DNA of 5,336 bases from an uncultured Collinsella sp. (GCA_900546825.1 UREE01000096.1:1-5336), one strand, 5' to 3'; numbered from the stretch's first letter, positions 1 through 5,336 are shown. Notes: a model not told the origin generated them from the letters alone. Made by a program: numbers and translations.

Positions 1-22
1 CACCACCGCGACGACAAGTGGC

Positions 23-94
23 AAAAAATGGGACGGGCCCCCAGATTGCCCATGCGCGCGCAAAAGCACGCCGCGGCAATCTGGGGCCCGTCCC
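23..94 (-). terminator. Long intrinsic terminator of the pyrG-xerD unit
   Basis: Bases 30-50 and 75-94 are inverted copies that form a stem of about 20 base pairs with a single bulged C in the run 38-42. The loop is about 24 bases (51-74) and is itself GC-rich. Read on the minus strand, the stem is followed by one A and then six T's (complement of the A-run at 23-28), which is the pattern of a Rho-independent terminator. It begins about 33 bases after the xerD stop codon. The stem and loop are longer than a typical terminator, and the GGGACGGGCCC core is palindromic, so it may also belong to a dispersed repeat family. The terminator role is well supported; the repeat idea is only inference. 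Confidence 0.85.
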
Positions 95-127
95 CAAATA
101 CCTATAGATATGCAGGCCAGCGATGTG

Positions 128-1069
128 TTAACGATGTGCCAGCGGGTGCGCCGCCAGATAGACCTCGGTCAGTTGCGTACGATCGACATGCGTGTAGACC
201 TGCGTGGTCGATATATCGGCATGTCCCAAGATCTCCTGTAGCACACGGAGGTCTGCACCGCCCGCAAGCATATGGGTGGCAAAGGAGTGACGCAGCGTAT
301 GGGGATGGAGTCCCACCAGCCCCACCTGGCGCCCGTAGCGCTCACAGATGGCATGGATGCCCTGGCGCGACAGACGGCGGCCGTTCTTATTTAAAAAGAC
401 CGCCGAGGTCTCGGTTCCGTGGGCATGGGCCGCCAAGCGAGAACGCCCCTCAGTTAAATAGAGCGTCAGAGCTCGCGCCGCGCTTCCCACCAGCGGGGAC
501 AGGCGTTCCTTTGAGCCCTTACCGCGAACGAGCACAAAGCCATCGTCGATATGGATATCGCCCACATCGAGCCCCACCAACTCGCTCACACGCAAGCCGC
601 ATCCGTAGAGCACTTCCAAGATGGCATGGTCGCGCAAGCCCATCTCGCCCTCGGGGAAGTCTTGATCGAGCAGCGCCGAGACATCCTCCACCGATAGATA
701 CTCCGGCAAACGCTCAGCCTTTTTAGGCAGGCGCAACGCCGCCGTTGGATTTTGGGCCACAATCCCATCGCGCACCAAAAAGGCATGCAGGCCCTTCACG
801 GCCGCAAGCGCACGCTCCACCGAGGCATCGGAATAGCCCCCATCGCGACGGTCGGCGACAAAGCCCTCCACGACCTGACGAGTCGCCTCATCAAAAGACA
901 TGATGCCCGCCCGCTCCAGATAGGCGCAGTACGTCGTCAGGTCACGACGGTAGGCCGCAATCGTGTTGCGCGCCAAACCCCGCTCGACCGCGAGGTAATC
1001 GAGATACTCCCCCGCCGCCACGGCGAGCGACGAGGGAGTAGCTTCGGTATGTTCCTTATTCGCCGGCAC
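128..1069 (-). CDS. xerD: Site-specific tyrosine recombinase XerD
   Basis: Tyrosine recombinase of 313 residues, close to the roughly 300 usual for XerC/XerD. By family knowledge it acts with XerC at the dif site in the terminus region to resolve chromosome dimers before cell division, with FtsK as the usual partner. The N-terminal SAM-like core-binding domain (about 17-105) has YLDYLAVERGLARNTIAAY. The catalytic domain (about 120-305) shows the full set: Arg160 (GCGLRVSEL), Lys184 (RGKGSKER), His257 and Arg260 (HPHTLRHSFATH), His283 (LGHADIS) and nucleophile Tyr292 (VYTHV). Their spacing equals that of E. coli XerD. The GADLRVLQ segment favours XerD over XerC. The start is GTG, two bases after the pyrG stop, with only a weak AAGG-like site overlapping that stop, so translation is probably coupled to pyrG. 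The next in-frame candidate, GTG at codon 17, has no better ribosome site. No missing residues or frameshift. Confidence 0.93.
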   Translation of the reverse strand: MPANKEHTEATPSSLAVAAGEYLDYLAVERGLARNTIAAYRRDLTTYCAYLERAGIMSFDEATRQVVEGFVADRRDGGYSDASVERALAAVKGLHAFLVRDGIVAQNPTAALRLPKKAERLPEYLSVEDVSALLDQDFPEGEMGLRDHAILEVLYGCGLRVSELVGLDVGDIHIDDGFVLVRGKGSKERLSPLVGSAARALTLYLTEGRSRLAAHAHGTETSAVFLNKNGRRLSRQGIHAICERYGRQVGLVGLHPHTLRHSFATHMLAGGADLRVLQEILGHADISTTQVYTHVDRTQLTEVYLAAHPLAHR

Positions 1070-1071
1070 CC

Positions 1072-2733
1072 TTAGTCCGTAGCGAGGTTCATGGGCGTCA
1101 CCTGCAGACGGTCGACACCCTCATGCTGGCCAATCGAAGCGCGTACGAACTCGCGGAACAGCGGCTGCGGGTTGGTCGGGCGGCTCTTGAACTCGGGATG
1201 AGCCTGGGTTGCCACATACCACGGATGCACGTCGCGCGGCAGCTCGACCATCTCGACCAGGCGCTCGTCGGGCGACAGACCCGAGATAACCAAACCGGCG
1301 TCCTCGAGCTGGTCGCGGAAGGCGTTGTTGAACTCAAAGCGGTGACGGTGACGCTCGTAGACGAGTTCCTCGCCATATGCCTCGCGAGCAAGGGTATCGG
1401 CAGCAAGCTTGCACGGATAGGCACCCAGACGCATGGTGCCGCCCTTCTCGGTCACGTCCTCCTGCGAGCTCATCAGGTCGATGACGCTATACGGGCCATC
1501 CGGATCGAACTCAGAGGAGCTGGCGCCGGCAAGGCCGACGACATTGCGGGCGAACTCGCACACGGCCACCTGCATACCCAGGCAAATGCCCAGATACGGA
1601 ATCTTGTGCTCACGGGCAAACTCGGCCGCGAGGATCTTGCCCTCCAGGGCGCGCTTGCCAAAGCCGCCGGGGACCAGGATGCCCGAGGCGTCGCCTAGAA
1701 CCTCGGAGACATTCTGCCCATCGAGGCTCTCGCCGTCGACTAGCTGGACGTCCACATGGCGATCGTAGAAGACGCCCGCATGGTGCAGGGCCTCGATAAC
1801 CGACAGGTACGCATCGGGCAGCTGCGTGTACTTACCCACGACGGCGATCTTCACCTTGTCGGCGTGATGGTTGGCGTGATTCTGTTTGCGCAGGAACTCG
1901 TTCCACTCGCTCATGTCGCGCTCACGCGGATCCAGACCCAGGCGCTCGCAAATGCGCAGGTCAAAGTCCTGCTCGGCAAGCAGCTGCGGAACATCGTAAA
2001 TGCTCGCGCAGTCCTCGTTGGTAAAGACGCAATCGGTGTCGACGTCGCAGAAGCTTGCGATCTTTCCGCGGATAGCGTCATCGATATGGTGGTCGGAGCG
2101 CAGCACGATAATATCGGGCTGGATGCCAAAGCTGCGGAGCTCCTTGACGGAATGCTGCGTGGGCTTGGTCTTGACCTCGTGGGCGGCGGCGATATAGGGA
2201 ACGAGCGACACGTGGATGTAGCAGACGTTCTCGGGGCCGGCCTCCTTGCGGTACTGACGGATGGCCTCGACAAACGGTTGGGACTCGATGTCGCCGATCG
2301 TGCCGCCCAGCTCGGTGATGACTACATCGGAGCCGGTCTGCTCCTCGATGCGGCGGAACTTGTCCTTAATGGCATTGGTGACGTGGGGAATCACCTGCAC
2401 GGTACCGCCCAAAAAGTCGCCGCGACGCTCACGGGCGATTAGGCTTTTGTAGATGGCACCGGTCGTAAAGTTGGAATCGCGGGTCAGGTTCTCATCAATA
2501 AAGCGCTCGTAATGACCCAGGTCCAGGTCGGACTCGTAACCGTCCTCGGTAACGAAGACCTCACCATGCTGGAACGGGCTCATGGTACCGGGGTCGACGT
2601 TCAGATACGGGTCGGCCTTCTGCATCGTTACTTTGTAGCCACGCGACTTGAGCAGACGGCCCAGCGAGGCCGCGGTGATACCCTTGCCCAGGGACGAAAC
2701 CACGCCACCGGTTACGAACACATGCTTGGTCAT
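1072..2733 (-). CDS. pyrG: CTP synthase (glutamine-hydrolysing)
   Basis: Cytosolic enzyme that converts UTP, ATP and glutamine to CTP, the last step of pyrimidine nucleotide synthesis. It has 553 residues, normal for the family (E. coli 545), and both domains are complete. The N-terminal amidoligase domain (about 1-270) has the P-loop region GGVVSSLGKGITAASLG (9-25), DPYLNVDPGTMSPFQHGEV (41-59), the metal-site candidates Asp71 and Glu141, and the nucleotide-binding KTKPTQHSVKELR (188-200). The C-terminal class I glutamine amidotransferase domain (about 293-535) has PGGFG (355-359), nucleophile Cys384 in GICLGMQ, and His512 with Glu514 in AHPEF. The ATG start gives the usual MTKHVFVTGG opening; an AGGT nine bases upstream is a weak ribosome site. 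It has its own candidate promoter and forms a two-gene unit with xerD. CTP feedback and GTP activation are family properties, not visible here. Confidence 0.98.
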   Translation of the reverse strand: MTKHVFVTGGVVSSLGKGITAASLGRLLKSRGYKVTMQKADPYLNVDPGTMSPFQHGEVFVTEDGYESDLDLGHYERFIDENLTRDSNFTTGAIYKSLIARERRGDFLGGTVQVIPHVTNAIKDKFRRIEEQTGSDVVITELGGTIGDIESQPFVEAIRQYRKEAGPENVCYIHVSLVPYIAAAHEVKTKPTQHSVKELRSFGIQPDIIVLRSDHHIDDAIRGKIASFCDVDTDCVFTNEDCASIYDVPQLLAEQDFDLRICERLGLDPRERDMSEWNEFLRKQNHANHHADKVKIAVVGKYTQLPDAYLSVIEALHHAGVFYDRHVDVQLVDGESLDGQNVSEVLGDASGILVPGGFGKRALEGKILAAEFAREHKIPYLGICLGMQVAVCEFARNVVGLAGASSSEFDPDGPYSVIDLMSSQEDVTEKGGTMRLGAYPCKLAADTLAREAYGEELVYERHRHRFEFNNAFRDQLEDAGLVISGLSPDERLVEMVELPRDVHPWYVATQAHPEFKSRPTNPQPLFREFVRASIGQHEGVDRLQVTPMNLATD

Positions 2734-2751
2734 ATTGAGTTACCTGCGCTT

Positions 2752-2783
2752 CCCGTAGAAGTTGTTTATCCACATCTTACGGG
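2752..2783 (-). promoter_or_regulatory. Possible hairpin in the pyrG leader
   Basis: On the minus strand CCCGTA (2783-2778) can pair with TACGGG (2757-2752) around a 20-base loop, 18 bases before the pyrG ATG. It has only six base pairs, no T-run follows and no competing terminator is visible. It is therefore not a clear attenuator of the Bacillus pyrG type. It might affect ribosome access or message stability, or be chance. Confidence 0.3.
2766..2774 (+). promoter_or_regulatory. Perfect DnaA-box nonamer upstream of pyrG
   Basis: The plus strand reads TTATCCACA, an exact match to the high-affinity DnaA box consensus TTATNCACA. It lies about 33 bases upstream of the pyrG start codon and just downstream of the candidate promoter, so bound DnaA could block early transcription. 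The match is seen directly; a regulatory role is inference. No second box was noticed nearby, and a single nonamer can arise by chance. Confidence 0.4.
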
Positions 2784-2791
2784 TCTTCATT

Positions 2792-2820
2792 GTAATACTC
2801 GTGCCGCGGACCGTTCGCAA
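2792..2820 (-). promoter_or_regulatory. Candidate pyrG promoter
   Basis: On the minus strand TTGCGA (2820-2815) and TATTAC (2797-2792) are separated by exactly 17 bases. Each matches four of six positions of the housekeeping sigma consensus. Transcription would start near 2785 and give a leader of about 50 bases. It sits between the terminator of the upstream regulator gene and pyrG, where a promoter is required. An alternative -10, TACAAT, overlaps it two or three bases downstream. Confidence 0.45.
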
Positions 2821-2854
2821 TTTTTCTCGCGTGCGATTGCATTTCTCAATCTTG

Positions 2855-2887
2855 AAACAAAACGCCGCCCGGTTTCCCAGGCGGCGT
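2855..2887 (-). terminator. Intrinsic terminator after the winged-helix gene
   Basis: Bases 2862-2869 and 2880-2887 form an eight-base-pair, mostly G-C stem (ACGCCGCC with GGCGGCGT), with a further GG/CC pairing inside the loop. On the minus strand it runs into TTTTGTTT (complement of 2855-2862). It starts 24 bases after the regulator stop codon, so it should separate that gene from pyrG. Confidence 0.85.
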
Positions 2888-2911
2888 CGCTATGGCAAGG
2901 GTTACATGCTG

Positions 2912-3250
2912 CTATCGATCAGCAACCTCGTCCTCAAGCATTTCTTGAACGAGTATGCCGGTACGGACGCCCTCAAGATACCACTCGCCACGTTCGGTGA
3001 GGCAAATGCCATTTGCAAGCTGACCGCCGTCGTCGCTATAACGCGAGACGACATCAATCATGCCTTCGGAATCCAAGCGATCGATTGCGGCGCGGGCACG
3101 ATACGGCGAAACCCCCACGCGCTCGGCAAGCGTTTTGCGCGAGAAACCATACGGCCCGCCATTGTCTTCGGTTTGCTGGGCGATCTCCATCAACACCAGT
3201 ACCTCGACACGCTTCATATCGTTAACACTCGCACGACCCTTGCCCGCCAT
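2912..3250 (-). CDS. Small winged-helix DNA-binding protein, putative transcriptional regulator
   Basis: A 112-residue protein, nearly all of it a single winged-helix domain. Helix 1 is MKRVEVLVLMEIAQQ (about 12-26). A helix-turn-helix follows at about 38-63, with TLAERVGVS then the recognition helix PYRARAAIDRLDSEGMI. A basic-acidic wing (about 64-88, VSRYSDDGGQ to CLTERGEWYL) is followed by a C-terminal helix rich in Glu (about 93-110) that could dimerise. The arrangement recalls MarR-like or other small winged-helix regulators. No ligand or metal site is evident and the exact family and target are unknown. I chose ATG at 3250 because GAGGAGG (3256-3262) stands five bases before it. A longer version from GTG at 3304 would add 18 residues with no ribosome site. 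Terminators on both sides indicate a single-gene unit, and autoregulation is plausible for this type. pyrG, the next gene, is a possible but unproven target. Confidence 0.78.
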   Translation of the reverse strand: MAGKGRASVNDMKRVEVLVLMEIAQQTEDNGGPYGFSRKTLAERVGVSPYRARAAIDRLDSEGMIDVVSRYSDDGGQLANGICLTERGEWYLEGVRTGILVQEMLEDEVADR

Positions 3251-3255
3251 AGCAG

Positions 3256-3262
3256 CCTCCTC
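3256..3262 (-). promoter_or_regulatory. Strong ribosome binding site that fixes the regulator start
   Basis: The minus strand reads GAGGAGG, nearly a full complement of the 16S rRNA 3' end, five bases before the ATG at 3250. It is much stronger than the sites of the neighbouring genes and rules in favour of the 112-residue protein over the GTG start at 3304. Confidence 0.85.
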
Positions 3263-3367
3263 AAACCGAGCACGAGCATCTAACGCGCCGTGCGCGACCG
3301 ACACACCTCACGATGGCAGGTAATATCCATCATGCGGCATCCCGCTAAGGATGAAACAGTTACGGTT

Positions 3368-3375
3368 ATTGTATA
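3368..3375 (-). promoter_or_regulatory. Candidate -10 region of the winged-helix gene
   Basis: The minus strand reads TATACAAT in the AT-rich gap between the DUF1846 terminator and the regulator, giving an overlapping TATACA or TACAAT hexamer. No convincing -35 hexamer lies 16-18 bases upstream, so the assignment is weak. It implies an untranslated leader of about 110 bases, in which I see no clear riboswitch or terminator. Confidence 0.35.
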
Positions 3376-3404
3376 CCGCTTAAATTGTTTCTAGGCAGGT
3401 AAAC

Positions 3405-3427
3405 GGCTATTTTTCGCCGAAATAGGC
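3405..3427. promoter_or_regulatory. AT-rich dyad, possible operator
   Basis: The arms CTATTT (3407-3412) and AAATAG (3420-3425) flank seven bases. The symmetry extends outward to 3405/3427 with one mismatch, giving a 23-base near-palindrome. It lies just upstream of the presumed -35 region of the regulator gene and downstream of the DUF1846 terminator, where an autoregulatory operator could sit. Binding by the winged-helix protein is only inference. Confidence 0.3.
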
Positions 3428-3439
3428 GCTTTATTGATC

Positions 3440-3472
3440 AAAAAGCCGTACCGGGCGCTAACCCGATACGGC
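3440..3472 (-). terminator. Intrinsic terminator of the DUF1846 gene
   Basis: Bases 3445-3455 and 3462-3472 form an 11-base-pair stem with a six-base loop. The one non-Watson-Crick position (3451/3466) becomes a U-G wobble when read on the minus strand. The stem is followed on that strand by five T's (complement of 3440-3444). It begins 34 bases after the DUF1846 stop codon. The other strand has no T-run, so it works leftward only. Confidence 0.9.
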
Positions 3473-3506
3473 CAAAATGCAATGCAATTACCGCGGTGCT
3501 TCAAAC

Positions 3507-4988
3507 TTAGCGATGGAAGAAACCGCGGCGCTCAAACTTGGGCTCGCAGCACACGTTGATACCCAGTTTGCGCAGTACCGTCTCGTCCGTCGGCGAGATA
3601 ATCACGCTAAAGAAGGCATCGCAACCGCGCAGCTGCTCCAGGCCCGAAAGGACGCGAGCGGCCGTCTCACTCGTGGCCGAGGTGATCGACAGCGCCATAA
3701 GCGTCTCGTCGGTGTGGAGGCGCGGGTTTTTGCTGCCCAGGAAATGCGTCTTGAGCTTGCTGATGGGCTCGATCGCCTCATCGCTAATGACCTCGAGCTC
3801 AAGGTCGACGCCCGAAACATGCTTGAGGGCGTTCATAATGAGCGAACTTGCGGCGCCCAGGCGCGTGGAGGTCTTACCGGTCACCACGGAGCCATCGGGC
3901 ATGACCATGGCACCCACGGGACCACCCGTCAGCTGCTCCCTGGTGAGGGCCGCCGAGCGCGCCGGTGAGTAGTTCTTATCGATGCCGGCTTTCTTCATAA
4001 TAATCTTGAGACGGTCGACTTGCTCATCGCCCACGCCGGTACGGCGCACATTTTCGACCGCGGTAAAGTAGCGGCGGACGATCTCCATCTTGGAAGCGTC
4101 GCGGCAGGCATCGTCATCGGTGATGGCAAAGCCAACCATATTGACGCCCATGTCCGTAGGGCTCTGGTAGGGGCTCTTGCCCAGGATCTTTTCCATCAGG
4201 GCACGGACTACCGGGAAGGCCTCGACGTCGCGGTTGTAGTTGACCGTGGTCTTGTTGTAGGCCTCAAGGTGGAACGAATCGATGATATTGGCATCGTCGA
4301 GGTCAGCCGTGGCGGCCTCGTAGGCAATATTGACCGGATGCGTCAGAGGAAGATTCCAAACCGGGAAGGTCTCGAATTTGGCATAGCCGGCGGCGGTACC
4401 GTGCTTATGCTCGTGATACAGCTGCGAGAGGCAAGTGGCGAGCTTGCCCGAGCCGGGGCCGGGTGCCGTCACGACAACGAGTGGACGGGTGGTCTCGACA
4501 AACTCGTTCTTGCCGTAGCCATCGTCGGACACGATCAGATCGACATCGTGCGGATACCCCTCGATGGGATAGTGCAGCTTGGCGGGAATACCGAGCGCGT
4601 TCAGGCGGTTGCGGAACACATCGGCAGCAGGCTGGCCGGCGTACTGGGTGATGACCACGGCCGCGACGGCAAAGCCGTTGCCGCGGAACAGGTCAACCAG
4701 GCGCAGCACATCCTCGTCATAGGTAATGCCAAGGTCACCACGAGCCTTGTTTTTCTCGATGTGGTTCGCGTTGATCGCGATGATAACCTCAACATCGTCG
4801 GCGATGCTCTTGAGCATGCGGAACTTGCTGTCCGGTTCAAAACCCGGCAGCACGCGGCTCGCATGATAGTCATCGAACAGCTTACCGCCAAACTCCAAAT
4901 AGAGCTTGCCACCAAACTGCGAGATGCGCTCCTTAATGTGAGCAGCCTGCAGCTCGATATACTTCGCGTTGTCGAAACCCTGGCGCAT
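3507..4988 (-). CDS. DUF1846 / UPF0371 family protein of unknown function
   Basis: A 493-residue, probably soluble protein with no signal peptide or membrane segment, full length for the widely conserved UPF0371 (DUF1846) family. Its biochemical role is not established to my knowledge. Family-typical blocks, numbered from the chosen start, are KLYLEFGGKLFDDYHASRVLPGFEPD (about 28-53), ITQYAGQPAADVFRN (113-127), VTAPGPGSGKLATC (173-186), YAKFETFPVWNLPLTHPVN (202-220), EAATADLDD (224-232), KSPYQSPTDMGVNMVGF (271-287) and FLGSKNPRLH (416-425). GPGSGK resembles a phosphate-binding loop but is not a canonical Walker A, because Leu follows the Lys. I chose ATG at 4988: GGGAG (4995-4999) lies six bases upstream, and relatives start with the equivalent of MRQGFDNAKYIELQ. 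An in-frame ATG at 5012 adds eight residues but has no ribosome site and lies very near the predicted transcript start. It has its own promoter and terminator. Confidence 0.92.
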   Translation of the reverse strand: MRQGFDNAKYIELQAAHIKERISQFGGKLYLEFGGKLFDDYHASRVLPGFEPDSKFRMLKSIADDVEVIIAINANHIEKNKARGDLGITYDEDVLRLVDLFRGNGFAVAAVVITQYAGQPAADVFRNRLNALGIPAKLHYPIEGYPHDVDLIVSDDGYGKNEFVETTRPLVVVTAPGPGSGKLATCLSQLYHEHKHGTAAGYAKFETFPVWNLPLTHPVNIAYEAATADLDDANIIDSFHLEAYNKTTVNYNRDVEAFPVVRALMEKILGKSPYQSPTDMGVNMVGFAITDDDACRDASKMEIVRRYFTAVENVRRTGVGDEQVDRLKIIMKKAGIDKNYSPARSAALTREQLTGGPVGAMVMPDGSVVTGKTSTRLGAASSLIMNALKHVSGVDLELEVISDEAIEPISKLKTHFLGSKNPRLHTDETLMALSITSATSETAARVLSGLEQLRGCDAFFSVIISPTDETVLRKLGINVCCEPKFERRGFFHR

Positions 4989-4994
4989 GTATGG

Positions 4995-4999
4995 CTCCC
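4995..4999 (-). promoter_or_regulatory. Ribosome binding site that decides the DUF1846 start
   Basis: The minus strand reads GGGAG six bases before the ATG at 4988. The upstream in-frame ATG at 5012 is preceded only by AACATTAA, with no purine-rich site, so the downstream start is preferred. Confidence 0.7.
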
Positions 5000-5027
5000 G
5001 TCCCGTTTCCATTTAATGTTCTAGGCG

Positions 5028-5033
5028 ATTATA
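5028..5033 (-). promoter_or_regulatory. Perfect -10 box of the DUF1846 gene
   Basis: The minus strand reads TATAAT, a full match to the housekeeping -10 consensus, 39 bases upstream of the ATG at 4988. Transcription would begin near 5020, giving a leader of about 30 bases. No good -35 hexamer is seen at 16-18 bases (for example GCATCG at 17) and there is no TG extension. The promoter may therefore be weak or need an activator. Confidence 0.6.
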
Positions 5034-5290
5034 ACGGAGCCTGCCCTCCCCGATGCCCAGGCCATCAACAGGCACCAACCAAACACGCCCACCGCAACCG
5101 CCGGGGACCCGGGATGGCTCATTTGGAACGGGAAACAAGGCACTCAGCACCAACAATGAAAACGTCGCAGGTTAAGCATAAGCCAGCGAAAGCACGCCAG
5201 AGTAGGCAAAGCGCCCCTGCACCAACAATGGAAAGCGCCGCAGGCAGAGGACGGACAGCGAGCGCCGTCCAGAACGTACAAGTTGGCATG
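5034..5290. other. Intergenic stretch without a convincing gene
   Basis: About 255 bases between the DUF1846 promoter and the hairpin at 5291. It holds the imperfect direct repeat at 5147-5244 and a CCCGGG-centred GC cluster near 5103-5113. A 56-codon minus-strand reading frame (5119-5289) crosses it. Its ATG directly abuts the terminator T-run and has no ribosome site, so I do not call it a gene. No tRNA, riboswitch or plus-strand promoter was recognised. Confidence 0.6.
5147..5244. repeat. Imperfect direct repeat, two copies 72 bases apart
   Basis: Copy 1 (5147-5171) and copy 2 (5219-5244) share GCACCAACAATG exactly. They continue with aligned AAAACGTCGCAGG and GAAAGCGCCGCAGG. Weaker similarity continues after each copy (CAGCGAAAGCACGCCAG against CAGCGAGCGCCGTCCAG), so the original unit was probably about 70 bases, tandemly duplicated and since diverged. 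It could be a fragment of a dispersed intergenic repeat or of decayed coding sequence; its origin is not recognised. Confidence 0.55.
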
Positions 5291-5332
5291 AAAAAGGCAA
5301 GGCATAGACCTTTTGGTCATGCCTTGCCTTTT
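5291..5332. terminator. Bidirectional intrinsic terminator
   Basis: The arms at 5292-5310 and 5315-5332 pair over 18 base pairs with a single bulged A (5306) and a TTTT loop. The core is GGCAAGGCAT paired with ATGCCTTGCC. On the minus strand the stem ends in five T's, on the plus strand in four, so it can stop transcription either way. No plus-strand gene precedes it here, so it most likely ends a leftward gene beyond the right edge of the window. Confidence 0.85.
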
Positions 5333-5336
5333 GAAT

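Noticed and set aside
124..137. GTGTTAACGATGTG at the xerD end nearly matches the complement of 3215-3228
   Set aside because: Both lie in coding sequence centred on the palindrome GTTAAC; one short match with a mismatch over 5 kb is likely chance, and no recombination site is implied.
28..726. A 232-codon plus-strand open frame over xerD and its terminator
   Set aside because: It starts inside the terminator stem and its Pro/Arg/His-rich translation is typical of an out-of-frame shadow of a GC-rich gene.
1756..2442. A 228-codon plus-strand open frame opposite pyrG
   Set aside because: It is antisense to invariant CTP synthase motifs, rich in Val, Leu, Gly and Asp as expected from a mirror frame, and has no ribosome site or family resemblance.
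2734..2785. A Bacillus-type CTP-sensing attenuator in the pyrG leader
   Set aside because: There is no GGGC transcript start, no terminator hairpin with a T-run and no antiterminator pairing between the promoter and the start codon.
3251..3304. An N-terminal extension of the regulator from a GTG codon
   Set aside because: It has no ribosome site of its own, and the region contains the GAGGAGG site serving the ATG at 3250.
3305..3439. A possible dif site near the recombinase gene
   Set aside because: No 28-base site with XerC and XerD half-sites could be recognised, and dif normally lies at the replication terminus rather than beside xerD.
4020..5024. A 334-codon plus-strand open frame opposite the DUF1846 gene
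   Set aside because: It lies wholly antisense to a clearly conserved protein, its translation has no recognisable domain, and such long mirror frames are common in GC-rich genes.

Overview
The window looks like chromosomal core DNA from a high-GC Gram-positive bacterium. It is GC-rich, and four genes lie on the minus strand with compact AT-richer gaps between them. The protein flavour (PyrG next to XerD, plus a UPF0371/DUF1846 protein) suggests an actinobacterial relative of the Coriobacteriia, such as Collinsella. That placement is inferred from family resemblance only; no database was searched.

Layout, read in the direction of transcription (right to left). At the far right, 5291-5332 is a strong hairpin with T-runs on both sides, probably the terminator of a gene beyond the window. 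Next come about 255 bases without a convincing gene, holding a decayed direct repeat. A perfect TATAAT then precedes a DUF1846/UPF0371 gene (3507-4988), which ends at its own intrinsic terminator (3440-3472). A 112-residue winged-helix protein (2912-3250) follows, with a very strong ribosome binding site, a possible operator dyad upstream and its own terminator (2855-2887). Then comes pyrG, CTP synthase (1072-2733), with a candidate promoter and a short leader that carries a perfect DnaA-box nonamer inside a potential hairpin. xerD (128-1069) starts two bases after the pyrG stop codon. A long hairpin followed by six T's (23-94) closes this two-gene unit.

The window therefore appears to hold three transcription units: DUF1846 alone, the regulator alone, and pyrG-xerD. 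PyrG makes CTP for RNA, DNA and phospholipid synthesis. XerD is one of the two recombinases that resolve chromosome dimers at dif. Their tight coupling, and the DnaA-box match in the shared leader, raise a modest hypothesis of a link between replication state and this operon.

I see no mobile element, CRISPR array, rRNA or tRNA, and no clear new multi-gene system. The least-explained items are the DUF1846 protein, the small regulator, the DnaA-box match, the long terminal palindrome and the decayed repeat at 5147-5244.
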